Shown here: one piece after another, positions 17,152 to 26,567 of the stretch | Position numbering within the stretch: the first letter of the stretch is position 1 | Layout of the letters: each line of letters opens with the position of its first letter | NCBI RefSeq assembly: GCF_024398035.1 | Contig: NZ_CP073748.1 | Location: forward strand, 2,207,520 to 2,271,519 | Reading direction: 5' to 3' | DNA from: Kordiimonas sp. SCSIO 12603 | Lineage (GTDB): Bacteria; Pseudomonadota; Alphaproteobacteria; Sphingomonadales; Kordiimonadaceae | DNA length: 64,000 nucleotides | The notes under the pieces: generated by a model | Database searches by the model: none | The model's input: only the letters and a program-made list of their open reading frames with translations | What the model was told of the DNA's origin: nothing | Program-made: the position numbers and the translations under genes

Positions 17152-20100
17152 ATGACCAATATTTTGGGCACGGAAAGCGACGATACTCTAGAAGGTACTG
17201 ATGGCGATGATGTGATCAGGGGATTAGACGGGCAAGATACACTATTGGGTGGTGAGGGAAATGACACTTTAATTGGTGGTCTAGGCGCTGATTTGCTTGA
17301 TGGTGGTGAAGGCATTGATACCGCTGATTATAGTGCCTCGACAGCAGGTATATTTATTGGTGATTTTCAATCATTCGTAACTGGCTGGCCTAGTTCAAGT
17401 TCTGGAGAGGGCGCAGGCGATAGGCTTATAAGCATCGAGCACATCATAGGTTCTCCCTTTTCGGATCGCTTGGTCGGTACCGCTGAAGATAACATTTTAA
17501 ATGGCAATGGTGGAAATGACTTTTTAATAGGCCTCGCTGGCGCTGATACTCTGATAGGAGGAGCCAACGATAATGTAGGAACCTCATATGATGCCTCACC
17601 TTCTGGAGTTAATCTAGACCTGGAAGAGGGTACAGCATCTGGTGGTCACGCAGATGGAGACTTGCTGATAAATATTCGGCGTATTGCTGGGTCTGACTTT
17701 GCAGATACGATTAACGGTTCAGAAGCTGATGAGATATTTGCTGGTGATGGTGGAGATGATTACTTAAATGGCGGCGGTGGTGATGATAGCCTGAACGGAC
17801 AATCAGGTCGGGATACACTGATTGGAGGGGCCGGAAATGATACTTTGCTTGGTGGCTTTGGAGTTATAGATGGGGGCGCAGGTGATGATTATATTTTCTT
17901 TAACGGTACCTTCAGTGGCGATGTGACCATTGATGGTGGTAGTGGTAATGATACATTATTCGCTTTTTCTTCTGGTGATATTGATCTCAATACTGGCGCA
18001 GTTACCGATGAAACAGGTGCACAGATAAATCAAATTTCAGGGTTCGAAAATCTAGAAACGGGTTTTAGTTTTCGCTCTGTCCACTATGTAGGCAATGAAT
18101 TTTCCAATGGCCTACGCGGAGGTCAACATAGTGATCTTTTAGAAGGTAGGGCTGGAAATGATACACTTATCGGTGGTGATGGAGATGATACCTTAATTGG
18201 CGGCCTGGGTGATGATGAAATTGAAGGTGGAGCAGGCAGCGATTTAATTGTTTTGGAAGCTGACCACGGTAACGATGTTCTTTCCACCATTACAAGCTTA
18301 GATATTATTGATATATCCGCGATCTCTTCGATTGCTGATATTCAGCAGTTATTGGCCAACGCATCTGAAACTATGGTTAATGGGACATCGGGTGTACTGG
18401 TACAAACGGGCATTAGCAGTAGCCTTTTCTTTAGTGGTTTAACCCTATCCGACATAGAAAATGTTGGGTTTAACTTTGTGAATGGTGGGGTGAACTCCTC
18501 CAGTTCTGAAGGTGTCGTTGGCGGAGCAGGGGATCAAACCGATGGTGATGATACACTGACCGGGACGACGGACCCTGAGGTTATTGAGGGTGGAGCGGGT
18601 AATGATGTGTTGCAAAGTAGATCAGGTGGAACAGGAGGGGATACGCTGAGAGGCGGTAGTGGTGATGATGAGCTGATTGGAAATGCCATCAACCGGTCTG
18701 GTGAAGGGGATTTGCTGGAAGGTGGCGACGGAAATGACACTCTTCGGGGATTAGATGGGCCAGATACGTTAATTGGTGGACCTGGTGCGGATACCTTTTT
18801 TGGAGAGAATTCTAGCGTTCCTACCTTTACTTTCGAATTTGTTTCCTATGCAACGTCATCGGCTGGTGTAAATGTTGATAATTTTGTTACCACACGCAAT
18901 GGCACGTTTGAGGGACGAGGCCTTGGTGGTGATGCTGAAGGCGATATCCTTTTTAATATTCAGAACATTATTGGATCAGCTTTTAATGACACTTTAACAG
19001 GTGGAGGCTTCCTGCGAGGAGGAGATGGCAACGATCTTCTAACGGATAATGGTATTGCTCCCAATAAACCTGCTGTTGGAGAGGCAGAACTATCTGGTGG
19101 TAGTGGCGATGATACGCTTTTAGGCAGTAGTCGTGGAGGTACCACTTTTGAAGGTGGTACCGGTCAGGATCTATTCATTATTCATGATAATCTTTGGGGT
19201 GATACGATCTTTGATTATACTACTGAAGATATAATCGATATCTCACGCCTTAATTCTGAGTTGCGTAATTTGGAAGAGGTTAGGGAAATTGCATCGCTAA
19301 ATGTTGATGGGAACCTTCAAATAGAGGTTTCTGGCGGTGTTTTCCTTACATTAAATGGATTAAGTATTGATGATCTAGACAATATCAATTTTATTTTTGC
19401 AGAATCAGATCCAACGCCAGATCCAACGCCAGATCCAACGCCAGATCCAACGCCAGATCCAACGCCAGATCCAACGCCAGATCCAACGCCAGATCCAACG
19501 CCAGATCCAACGCCAGATCCAACGCCAGATCCAGATCCCACTCCTGACCCAGAGCCAGATCCTGAGCCTACTCCTGACCCAGAGCCAGAAGAACCTGTAG
19601 GCAATCAACTTGAGCGTGGCGATGATACTAATGAGGTGATCGAGACCGGTATCGGGAATGATCGCCTACTCGGATTTGGCGGCAACGATACCCTAATTGG
19701 TAATGGCGGTAATGATTTTATCTCTGGAGGTACTGGAAATGATATTGCCTCCGGCGGCGATGGTGATGATGAAATTTTCGCTGGCCCGGGTGATGAAGGT
19801 GATGATCTGTTTGTTGGAGGGCTAGGAAGCGATGTTATCGGCGGCGGTGCAGGGAATGATACCCTTATCGGTGGCGTTGGTAATGCCTCTATCCTTAATG
19901 AAACAGCTGATCCAGCCGTAGCCGCCGGTAATAACACTCTGTTTGGTGGTGCAGGCGGGGATATTCTGGTCTCAGGTGGGTTTAACGATCTGAACCAAGA
20001 TAACGTGTTCCAGGACGGCGAGCAGGTAGCAACAGCAATAACCAATAATGCCGCTTTTGGAGGTAGTGGAAATGATACTATCTACGGTGCGGCTGGTGCA

Positions 20101-20661
20101 GATGTTTTAGGCGGAGGTGAAGGGGCTGACTTTATCAACGCAGGGGCAGGGAATGATACCCTTTTCGGAGGGCAGGAAACTGTTGGAGCGACCTTCTTCA
20201 ATGACACTTTAATCGGTGGCGATGGTGATGATTTGATTTTTGCAGGCGCCGAGCGTGATTTTGTGGAAGGTGGCTCGGGTGCGGATAGTTTATTTGGAGG
20301 CGCCGGGCTTGATACGATTGTTGGTGGTTTAGGCGATGATAGTATCTTTGGCGGCGCTGATGATGACGTTTTAACCGGTGGTGATGGTGCCGATACCTTC
20401 TTCTTCGCTGGCAACCATAGGGCAGACCGTATTACTGACTTTGATATTAACGAAGATATTTTGTTCCTTGCAAATACGTCGAACGATTTAAGCTTGATTG
20501 AAGATGTTCAAACGTTTGTTTTAGAGGCGACGCTGAGCTTTAGTGATAGGGATGAGGTTATCTTTGGTGTAAGTGTTGAAACTGGTGGGGGCAGTGTTTT
20601 TATCGATGGTTTGACTGTGCAGGATTTTGTAGATGGTAATGTTAATTGGGTGCTGAGTTAA
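17152..20661 (+). CDS. RTX calcium-binding repeat protein, copy 2
   Basis: A 1169-residue paralogue of the previous gene. The N-terminal half has RTX blocks (GGDGDDTLIGG) interrupted by less repetitive beta-rich inserts. A Pro-Thr-Pro-Asp linker at about residues 754-810, encoded by a 12-bp tandem repeat, joins it to a C-terminal block of which 269 residues are identical to copy 1. After that block the two diverge (RADRITDFDINEDILF against RADEITDFNVDEDILF) but end alike in NVNWVLS. Like copy 1 it has no signal peptide, so type I secretion is inferred. Surface, adhesive or S-layer-like roles are possible; no enzyme domain is seen. Confidence 0.9.
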   Translation: MTNILGTESDDTLEGTDGDDVIRGLDGQDTLLGGEGNDTLIGGLGADLLDGGEGIDTADYSASTAGIFIGDFQSFVTGWPSSSSGEGAGDRLISIEHIIGSPFSDRLVGTAEDNILNGNGGNDFLIGLAGADTLIGGANDNVGTSYDASPSGVNLDLEEGTASGGHADGDLLINIRRIAGSDFADTINGSEADEIFAGDGGDDYLNGGGGDDSLNGQSGRDTLIGGAGNDTLLGGFGVIDGGAGDDYIFFNGTFSGDVTIDGGSGNDTLFAFSSGDIDLNTGAVTDETGAQINQISGFENLETGFSFRSVHYVGNEFSNGLRGGQHSDLLEGRAGNDTLIGGDGDDTLIGGLGDDEIEGGAGSDLIVLEADHGNDVLSTITSLDIIDISAISSIADIQQLLANASETMVNGTSGVLVQTGISSSLFFSGLTLSDIENVGFNFVNGGVNSSSSEGVVGGAGDQTDGDDTLTGTTDPEVIEGGAGNDVLQSRSGGTGGDTLRGGSGDDELIGNAINRSGEGDLLEGGDGNDTLRGLDGPDTLIGGPGADTFFGENSSVPTFTFEFVSYATSSAGVNVDNFVTTRNGTFEGRGLGGDAEGDILFNIQNIIGSAFNDTLTGGGFLRGGDGNDLLTDNGIAPNKPAVGEAELSGGSGDDTLLGSSRGGTTFEGGTGQDLFIIHDNLWGDTIFDYTTEDIIDISRLNSELRNLEEVREIASLNVDGNLQIEVSGGVFLTLNGLSIDDLDNINFIFAESDPTPDPTPDPTPDPTPDPTPDPTPDPTPDPTPDPTPDPTPDPDPTPDPEPDPEPTPDPEPEEPVGNQLERGDDTNEVIETGIGNDRLLGFGGNDTLIGNGGNDFISGGTGNDIASGGDGDDEIFAGPGDEGDDLFVGGLGSDVIGGGAGNDTLIGGVGNASILNETADPAVAAGNNTLFGGAGGDILVSGGFNDLNQDNVFQDGEQVATAITNNAAFGGSGNDTIYGAAGADVLGGGEGADFINAGAGNDTLFGGQETVGATFFNDTLIGGDGDDLIFAGAERDFVEGGSGADSLFGGAGLDTIVGGLGDDSIFGGADDDVLTGGDGADTFFFAGNHRADRITDFDINEDILFLANTSNDLSLIEDVQTFVLEATLSFSDRDEVIFGVSVETGGGSVFIDGLTVQDFVDGNVNWVLS
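19411..19530 (+). repeat. Ten perfect 12-bp tandem repeats (PTPD linker)
   Basis: The unit CCAACGCCAGAT occurs ten times without a mismatch and encodes Pro-Thr-Pro-Asp. The unit is a multiple of three, so slippage changes linker length without breaking the frame. Degenerate copies continue to about 19590. Copy 1 has only a short PEPMPEPEEP at the same place. Confidence 0.95.
19621..20427 (+). repeat. 807-bp segment duplicated from first RTX gene
   Basis: Partner of 15987-16793, differing by about ten silent changes. The boundary is sharp on the 3' side, just after GGGCAGAC, where both DNA and protein diverge. Confidence 0.9.
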
Positions 20662-20730
20662 TTCTCTTATCTAGTAGAAAGGCTTGAATAAGTATTTCTC
20701 CTTAAATGAGTTTTGATCATCATACTGGTG

Positions 20731-20770
20731 AAGGCGTCACGTTTTTGTGAAAAATGTGTCGCCTTTTTTT
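20731..20770 (+). terminator. Rho-independent terminator after RTX copy 2
   Basis: AAGGCGTCAC pairs with GTGTCGCCTT (one mismatch) around an A/T-rich loop, followed by TTTTT. Confidence 0.85.
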
Positions 20771-20855
20771 GTTGTCGAGAAAATGCCGCATTTCTCATTC
20801 AGCGTACATCGCTAAGCGTGTATTTGTTTTCTATTAGTTGCAATGGTTGGGGCGT

Positions 20856-22547
20856 ATGACTGATATTTTAGGTACTGAAAATGATGATACCTTAATTGGT
20901 ACAGATGGTAACGATGTTATTCGAGGCTTGGGCGGGAATGATTCTATTCTAGGTGGAGCAGGTGATGATACCTTAATCGGCGGTTTGGGGGCGGATCAGC
21001 TTGATGGTGGTGAGGGTGTTGATACCATTGATTACAGTGCTTCTTCCGAAGGCATCCTCATGACATCCATTGGTCTGGTTGTTGGCTTTCCCAACCCTAT
21101 AGCTGGCTCCGGTGCCTTTGATATTCTTACTAATTACGAAAACATTATCGGTTCTGTTTTTGCTGATGAAATATTCGGGAATGAAGCTGACAATATTCTT
21201 GATGGCAATGGAGGCACGGATTTTCTTCAAGGCTTTGAAGGTGATGATACTTTAATTGGTGCAGAAGGTTCTAATTCTGCAGCGCTGTATTTCTCTTCTG
21301 ATGAGGCAGTCTCAATTAATCTTGCTACGGGTGAAAACCCTTCGGGGGGGCATGCTGAAGGTGACGTTCTTATCAATATCTCTCAGCTATTTGGTTCCGA
21401 ATTTAACGATCTTTTAGTTGGGTTTGCTGATCAATCTACAACGCTTGATGGCTTTACGGGTGATGACACTTTAATAGGCGGGACTGCTGGGGACAGGATA
21501 GAGGGCGGTAGTGGAAACGATACAATAGATGGTGCTGATGGCGCTGATAATATTAGAGGCGAAAACGGTAATGATTATATAGAAGCGGGCGACGGCAATG
21601 ATTTTGTATCTGGTGGAAACGGAGATGATATAGCCTTCGGCGGCGCGGGAGACGATGAAATTTTTGCAGGACCTAATGACGAAGGTAATGATCTGTTCAT
21701 TGGGGGACTGGGCTCAGATACCATAGGGGCTGGGGCTGGTAATGATACGGTTGTTGGCGGTGTTGGTAATGTTTCTGGTACAGATGAACTTTCAACATCG
21801 GCTATTGATGCCGAAAGCAATGTGCTTTTTGGTGGTGCAGGCAATGACATACTTATCGTAGGTGGTTTTGATGACGAAAACCAAGATGGTACTTTCCAGA
21901 GCGGAGAACAAATAACCAGTAGCACAGCCAGTAATGTCGCTTTTGCAGGGGTGGGTGATGATACCCTCTATGGTGTTTTGGGCGCTGATATCCTAGGCGG
22001 TGGTGATGGCGCTGATTTTATTGAAGCCAGTGGTGGTGATGACACCATATTTGGAGGGCGTGAAAGCAGCGGTAATGTACTGTTTAACGATACCTTGAAT
22101 GGTGGAGCAGGAAACGACGTTATTTTTGCTGGCGCCTTAAGCGATTCAGTTGACGGTGGTGCTGATGAAGATCAACTTTTTGGCGGTGCTGGAAATGACA
22201 CAATCGATGCAGGTAGCGGTGATGACAGTATATTTGGTGGCGCTGGTAATGATACCCTAACGGGTGGTGATGGTGCCGATATTTTCTATTTCGCCAATAC
22301 ACACGGCAATGATGAAATTCTCGATTTTAGTATAGGCGATGATACTTTGTTTTTGGCTAATACCGCTACAGACCTGAGTTCGATTGCTGATATCGCTGAC
22401 TTTATCTCCAATGAAACGAGGACAGATGCATTATCAGGCACCGAGGTGAATGGTGTTGTTATTGATACAGGCGGTGGGGAGATATTTATTCGTGGTCTGA
22501 CATTGGCAGATTTCGAGAATAGTACCGTTAATATAGTGCTGAGCTAA
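20856..22547 (+). CDS. RTX calcium-binding repeat protein, copy 3 (short)
   Basis: A 563-residue paralogue. Its N-terminal part resembles copy 1 (ENIIGSVFADEIFGNEADNI and the SGGHAEGDVLINIS segment), and its C-terminal part resembles the block shared by copies 1 and 2, including the EF-hand-like DDENQDGTFQSGE and the end TVNIVLS. It lacks the middle RTX blocks and the linker, so it looks like a compact or ancestral form and is much more diverged at DNA level. The ATG at 20856 follows TGGTTGGGG. It ends four bases from the convergent LysE gene. Type I secretion is inferred. Confidence 0.88.
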   Translation: MTDILGTENDDTLIGTDGNDVIRGLGGNDSILGGAGDDTLIGGLGADQLDGGEGVDTIDYSASSEGILMTSIGLVVGFPNPIAGSGAFDILTNYENIIGSVFADEIFGNEADNILDGNGGTDFLQGFEGDDTLIGAEGSNSAALYFSSDEAVSINLATGENPSGGHAEGDVLINISQLFGSEFNDLLVGFADQSTTLDGFTGDDTLIGGTAGDRIEGGSGNDTIDGADGADNIRGENGNDYIEAGDGNDFVSGGNGDDIAFGGAGDDEIFAGPNDEGNDLFIGGLGSDTIGAGAGNDTVVGGVGNVSGTDELSTSAIDAESNVLFGGAGNDILIVGGFDDENQDGTFQSGEQITSSTASNVAFAGVGDDTLYGVLGADILGGGDGADFIEASGGDDTIFGGRESSGNVLFNDTLNGGAGNDVIFAGALSDSVDGGADEDQLFGGAGNDTIDAGSGDDSIFGGAGNDTLTGGDGADIFYFANTHGNDEILDFSIGDDTLFLANTATDLSSIADIADFISNETRTDALSGTEVNGVVIDTGGGEIFIRGLTLADFENSTVNIVLS

Positions 22548-22551
22548 ACTT

Positions 22552-23163
22552 TTAGCCTCTTGTCGCCACAGCAATACTAGCGGCAGTTAGCATGCCCCCA
22601 GTAATTCTGTTAAACCAGCGCCTAGCACGGGGCTGGTTTAACTTTGTCCGTAGTCTCGCTGCGCTGACAATGTAAAAGCCTATAACCCCATATATAACCA
22701 GAACAGTGAGAACCATAACCAATAGTATATCAGCGCCTGTCGCGGCTTTGAGGTCAAGGAAAGTTGGCAAAAATGCCAGATAGAAAACAATGACCTTTGG
22801 GTTGCTGATGCTTATCGTAAAGCCTGTTATCAGTGTACGGCCAGTTTTAGCTTTTACTTGTTCTAAATCAGCAGCTTCTGTTGAACTTGTGAAAGCTTGA
22901 TAGGCCATCCAAAGCAGGTAAGCTGCACCAAGGTATTTGATGACGATAAAAACAAGTTCAAGTTCAGAGGCAATATAGCCTAGCCCGTAAAATGCACCGA
23001 GAAGGTATGTAAGATCACCAAAGGTGATACCTGTCAGAAGAGCAAAAGCAGACTTTGATCCCTTTGAAATTGCCTGCGCAATAACCGCGAAGTTTCCAGG
23101 GCCCGGAGAGCCTGCGAATACGATCATGGCAACGATAAATGCTAGGCTGGATTCAAATGTCAT
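22552..23163 (-). CDS. LysE/RhtB-family amino-acid exporter
   Basis: A 203-residue inner-membrane protein with six predicted hydrophobic segments. The N-terminal FAGSPGPGNFAVIAQAISKG is the LysE/RhtB signature region and the length is typical. The family exports amino acids such as lysine, homoserine or threonine; the substrate cannot be read from the sequence. It is divergent from the VOC gene and convergent with the last RTX gene. Confidence 0.93.
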   Translation of the reverse strand: MTFESSLAFIVAMIVFAGSPGPGNFAVIAQAISKGSKSAFALLTGITFGDLTYLLGAFYGLGYIASELELVFIVIKYLGAAYLLWMAYQAFTSSTEAADLEQVKAKTGRTLITGFTISISNPKVIVFYLAFLPTFLDLKAATGADILLVMVLTVLVIYGVIGFYIVSAARLRTKLNQPRARRWFNRITGGMLTAASIAVATRG

Positions 23164-23249
23164 AAAGCACCTTTACAGATAAAATCGCATCTCCCGTAGC
23201 AGAAAACAGGTAATTCCGCTAGATTGCCTTTAGGGAAGAGGAGACACAA

Positions 23250-23633
23250 ATGGGTGAAATAGGAAAAATTACTGGCCTTGGTGGCATATTCGTTAAATGC
23301 CGGGATGTGGATGGGCTTGTTAAATGGTACCGAGAAGTACTGGAATTTCCGTTTGATGGATATGGTTCTAATTTTCTGGCTGATGATAACAAGGGCGGTT
23401 ATAGCGTTTGGGGGCCTTTTAAGCAGGAAACCGACTATTTTAAACCATCTGAAAAAGAATTCATGATTAACCTGCGTGTGGATGATCTGGATGCTTTCCT
23501 GTCGAAGTTGAAAACCAAAGGGATTGAACTGGTTGGGGAGCCTGAAAACCATGATTATGGTAAATTTGCATGGATTGTTGACCCAGAAGGCACGAAAATA
23601 GAACTTTGGGAACAGGTTGGTGACGCGCCTTAA
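23250..23633 (+). CDS. VOC-family (glyoxalase/bleomycin-resistance) protein
   Basis: A 127-residue single-domain protein of the vicinal-oxygen-chelate fold with paired beta-alpha-beta-beta-beta modules. GGIFVKCRDVDGLVKWYREVL begins the first module and WIVDPEGTKIELWEQ ends the second, with the usual metal-ligand glutamate in IELWE. The start follows AGGAGACACAA. It probably forms an operon with the next gene (21 bases apart). Function ranges from glyoxalase to dioxygenase; undecided. Confidence 0.88.
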   Translation: MGEIGKITGLGGIFVKCRDVDGLVKWYREVLEFPFDGYGSNFLADDNKGGYSVWGPFKQETDYFKPSEKEFMINLRVDDLDAFLSKLKTKGIELVGEPENHDYGKFAWIVDPEGTKIELWEQVGDAP

Positions 23634-23654
23634 CATTAATTAAAGGGGGATGTT

Positions 23655-24716
23655 ATGAAGGCAAAGTGGATTGGATATGGTTTAGGGGCCGCACTTGGCG
23701 TGTTTCTGGTATGGCCTTCAAATATTGATGCTGTTTCTTACGAGCCACCGATGGACAAAGGCTTTACCGGGGATTTTTCCTTTAATGATGATCTGCACGG
23801 TGCAGAAGTGCTTTCTCTTCAGGATGGACACGGCCCAGAAGATGTTGCTGTAGATGCTGAAGGGCGTATCTATGGCGGGCTTCATGATGGGCGGGTTATT
23901 CGTCTTTCGTCAGATGGTAAAAATCAGGAAACATTCGCAACTATTGAAGGTGGCAGGCCGCTTGGTCTTCATTTTGATAATGCAGGCAACCTTATTGTAG
24001 CAGATGCATGGAAGGGGCTGCTTTCTTTCTCTCCAAGCGGTGAAATGACAGTTCTTTCAACCGAGCATAGTGGCAGGCCATTTGAGTTTGCTGATGATCT
24101 TGATATCGCGAGTGATGGTAAGATTTATTTCTCGGACGCAAGTGATAAGTATAATCAGCCTGACTACCGCCTTGATCTGCTGGAAGCCCGCGGGCATGGG
24201 AGGTTACTTTCTTATGATCCTGCAACGGGTGAAACGAGCCTGCTCCTCGATGGGCTTTATTTCGCTAATGGTATTGCACTTTCAAAGAATGAGGATTTCG
24301 TGCTCGTGAATGAAACTGGCCGGTACCGCATTACGCGCTATTGGCTGAAAGGGGAAAAGGCAGGCACAAGCGATATCTTTATCGATAATTTGCCAGGTTT
24401 CCCTGATGGTGTTTCCGCGAACAGAAATGGTATCTTCTGGCTTGCTATCCCAAGCCCTAGAAACCCCGCTATGGATAGTGCTCATCCAACACCGTGGCTA
24501 AAGGGGCTCATATCGAAATTACCAACTTTTATGCAGCCGTCCGCTATTAAGCAAGGCACGGTTATTGGCCTTAATGAACGGGGTGAAGTTGTTCGCACCC
24601 TTCATGACCGGGACGGCGATAAAGTGTTTATGATTACATCTGCGGAGCAGGTGGGTGATCAGCTCTATTTAGGCAGTCTTGAAGCCCCGCAGATTGTGCG
24701 TTTTAAGCTTAGGTAA
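23655..24716 (+). CDS. SMP-30/strictosidine-synthase-like beta-propeller protein
   Basis: A 353-residue protein with an N-terminal hydrophobic anchor or signal (WIGYGLGAALGVFLVW) and a six-bladed propeller typical of the strictosidine-synthase/APMAP branch: GPEDVAVDAEGRIYGG, FADDLDIASDGKIYFSDAS, YFANGIALSKNEDFVLVNET and LPGFPDGVSANRNGIFWLAI. Bacterial members are lactonase- or esterase-like; a periplasmic hydrolase is the best guess. Its stop overlaps the convergent GPP34 gene by eight bases. Confidence 0.88.
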   Translation: MKAKWIGYGLGAALGVFLVWPSNIDAVSYEPPMDKGFTGDFSFNDDLHGAEVLSLQDGHGPEDVAVDAEGRIYGGLHDGRVIRLSSDGKNQETFATIEGGRPLGLHFDNAGNLIVADAWKGLLSFSPSGEMTVLSTEHSGRPFEFADDLDIASDGKIYFSDASDKYNQPDYRLDLLEARGHGRLLSYDPATGETSLLLDGLYFANGIALSKNEDFVLVNETGRYRITRYWLKGEKAGTSDIFIDNLPGFPDGVSANRNGIFWLAIPSPRNPAMDSAHPTPWLKGLISKLPTFMQPSAIKQGTVIGLNERGEVVRTLHDRDGDKVFMITSAEQVGDQLYLGSLEAPQIVRFKLR

Positions 24717-25407
24717 TAACTGTTGTCACCATGATGGGAACCATGGTGGCAACCATAATGGCGGTTTGTGCAGCTTCCGCGGCTTTCTGTGCTGCTTCAC
24801 TAACAAGATTACCCTCTGTGATTTCCTTCATCCGGTGGCGACGTTCTTTTAGAGCCTTGCCTTCAAACGGAATTTTCAGAAGTTCTGATTTTCTAAGAAG
24901 TGACAGAAGCACCAATGTGCGTTCGTCAATTTCTCTGGTTTCTGTGAAAATAGCTTTTTCAAGCCGGGCAACCAAATCTTGTTCTGGTCTCGGGTTCAGT
25001 TCTGGGTAATAGGTTTTATCAAAGAAGAAAAAGGCTTTCCCTTCAACGGCTTTAAGGATGCCTCGCCCACACAGGCCTTCTGCAATACGTTCTCGTAAGT
25101 TTTTGATTGTGGCAAATTTTGAAAGCCAGTGGCTGGCTCCTCGATCTTTCTTGTCTTCGTTTACAAGGTTGAGGGCCGTATTAAGTAGCTCATTTTCGGT
25201 TTGTTCGTTTGAAAGTAATTTCACTGTGAAATTGTCGTCTTTTTGAACTTCAATCCGACCAAGCATGATCAGTTCGGCCATAACGGCAGAGGCAACGTGG
25301 CTTCCGTAAATATAAGCTGCATTTGTCTCTAGCTTTCCATCCTCCTCACGGAGTGAAAGCAGCATAATTTCTTCATGGAAATAGAGATTATCTTTTTGAT
25401 TTGTCAT
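24709..25407 (-). CDS. GPP34-family (GOLPH3-like) protein
   Basis: A 232-residue helical protein. The start LYFHEEIMLLSLREEDGKL and the segments SAVMAELIMLGRIEV and RERIAEGLCGRGILK match the GPP34/GOLPH3/Vps74 fold, whose eukaryotic members bind phosphatidylinositol-4-phosphate at the Golgi. Bacterial members are common in actinomycetes and have no firm role. The C-terminal 30 residues are alanine-rich and hydrophobic and may contact a membrane. It starts after GGGAGAAATTAG and lies 55 bases upstream of the flagellar fliP stop on the same strand. Confidence 0.8.
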   Translation of the reverse strand: MTNQKDNLYFHEEIMLLSLREEDGKLETNAAYIYGSHVASAVMAELIMLGRIEVQKDDNFTVKLLSNEQTENELLNTALNLVNEDKKDRGASHWLSKFATIKNLRERIAEGLCGRGILKAVEGKAFFFFDKTYYPELNPRPEQDLVARLEKAIFTETREIDERTLVLLSLLRKSELLKIPFEGKALKERRHRMKEITEGNLVSEAAQKAAEAAQTAIMVATMVPIMVTTVIT

Positions 25408-25462
25408 CTAATTTCTCCCTCGCAATAGAATATATTGGAATAAAGGGAGATAATTCAAGATT

Positions 25463-26293
25463 TTACCCGCCCACTCCGGGTGGTGGTGCCTGACCAAAAC
25501 TTTGAACCAGTGAACCTGCAACCAAGTTCCAACCATCCACCAAAACAAAGAAAATTAGCTTGAATGGGGTGGCAATCATAACCGGGGGTAACATCATCAT
25601 ACCCATAGACATCAGGATGGAAGCAACCACCATATCAATCACTACAAATGGGATATAAAGAAGGAACCCAATTTCAAAGGCACGCCTGATCTCACTAATC
25701 ATGAAAGCTGGTACCAATGTTGTCATGGGAACTGTATCTGGTGTGGTAGTAGAGATGTTTTCGCCCGATAGATCCACAAATAAAGCGAGGTCTTTCTCTC
25801 TTACTTGTGAAAGCATAAAGTTTCTAAGCGGTACTGAGGCGCGGTTATAGGCCTCAACCTCATCAATTTCTTCGTTCACTAGCGGTTCAATACCAAGGGT
25901 ATAAACCTCGGTGAGGGTAGGGGCCATTACATAGCCGGTTAGGAACAGAGCAAGTGAGATGATCACCATGTTAGGCGGTGTTTGCTGGGTTCCCATAGCG
26001 CTTCTGAGAAGGGAAAATACAATCACCATACGAGTGAAGCTGGTCATCATGATCAAAATACTTGGCGCAAGGCTAAGCACCGTAAGTAAAAGGATCATTT
26101 GAACCACGCGGCCACTTAACGTGCCACTTTCACCAAGGTTGATATTTATGCCTGGTGGTTCCTGTGCCAGCGCATCGGGGGCAAACATAAAAGAGCCTGC
26201 TACCAAAAGAGGTAGGAAAAAGAAAAAGGATTTTAGGATCAAGCCCTTATGAAATTTAAGAGAGTTTATCTTCAGGTGTTTCATCTTTTTCAA
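25463..26293 (-). CDS. fliP: Flagellar export gate protein FliP
   Basis: A core membrane component of the flagellar type III export gate, with FliQ and FliR. A cleavable signal (ending DALAQEPPG) is followed by [20 protein letters not shown] and [12 protein letters not shown], the FliP signature. C-terminal membrane segments and the final FGQAPPPG are also typical. The start overlaps fliO by 38 bases; the in-frame ATG at 26284 is also possible. Confidence 0.97.
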   Translation of the reverse strand: MKKMKHLKINSLKFHKGLILKSFFFFLPLLVAGSFMFAPDALAQEPPGININLGESGTLSGRVVQMILLLTVLSLAPSILIMMTSFTRMVIVFSLLRSAMGTQQTPPNMVIISLALFLTGYVMAPTLTEVYTLGIEPLVNEEIDEVEAYNRASVPLRNFMLSQVREKDLALFVDLSGENISTTTPDTVPMTTLVPAFMISEIRRAFEIGFLLYIPFVVIDMVVASILMSMGMMMLPPVMIATPFKLIFFVLVDGWNLVAGSLVQSFGQAPPPGVGG

Positions 26294-26567
26294 CTAACTC
26301 TTTAAAGGCAATATCTGCTTCTGAAATAGTTTGTGTTCCGCCGGGGTTTGTGGCGATTAAATATTCTTTATTTTTCCACCGGACAACAACCAGGCGATTG
26401 CGGCCATCAAGAAGCTTGCTTTCAAGGACTTCCAGTTGTTTCTCGCCGCCTTTAATGCGAGGTTGGCCGGGAAGTAGGCCAAGGCGCTTAACCGCCCATG
26501 ACATGCCCACCATTAATGCTAGTACAAACAGCAAAGCTGCAAAAGCGACGAGAGTATCTCCAATCAT
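26256..26567 (-). CDS. fliO: Flagellar biosynthesis protein FliO
   Basis: A 103-residue single-pass inner-membrane protein that stabilises FliP assembly. One N-terminal membrane segment ([19 protein letters not shown]) is followed by the cytoplasmic part with [20 protein letters not shown] and [10 protein letters not shown], the usual FliO core. It overlaps the upstream gene by four bases (ATGA) and fliP downstream. Confidence 0.93.
   Translation of the reverse strand: MIGDTLVAFAALLFVLALMVGMSWAVKRLGLLPGQPRIKGGEKQLEVLESKLLDGRNRLVVVRWKNKEYLIATNPGGTQTISEADIAFKELVEKDETPEDKLS

Noticed and set aside
19411-19530. Regular repeats that might be a CRISPR array
   Set aside because: Units are 12 bp, directly adjacent with no spacers, and encode a Pro-Thr-Pro-Asp linker in frame.
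15987-20427. Duplicated 807-bp segment as a possible mobile element
   Set aside because: No transposase, terminal inverted repeats or target duplications; it lies wholly within coding frame.
20778-20797. Hairpin GAGAAAATG-CCG-CATTTCTC before RTX copy 3
   Set aside because: Short and AT-rich with a bulge; directly after a clear terminator, no reason to assign a role.
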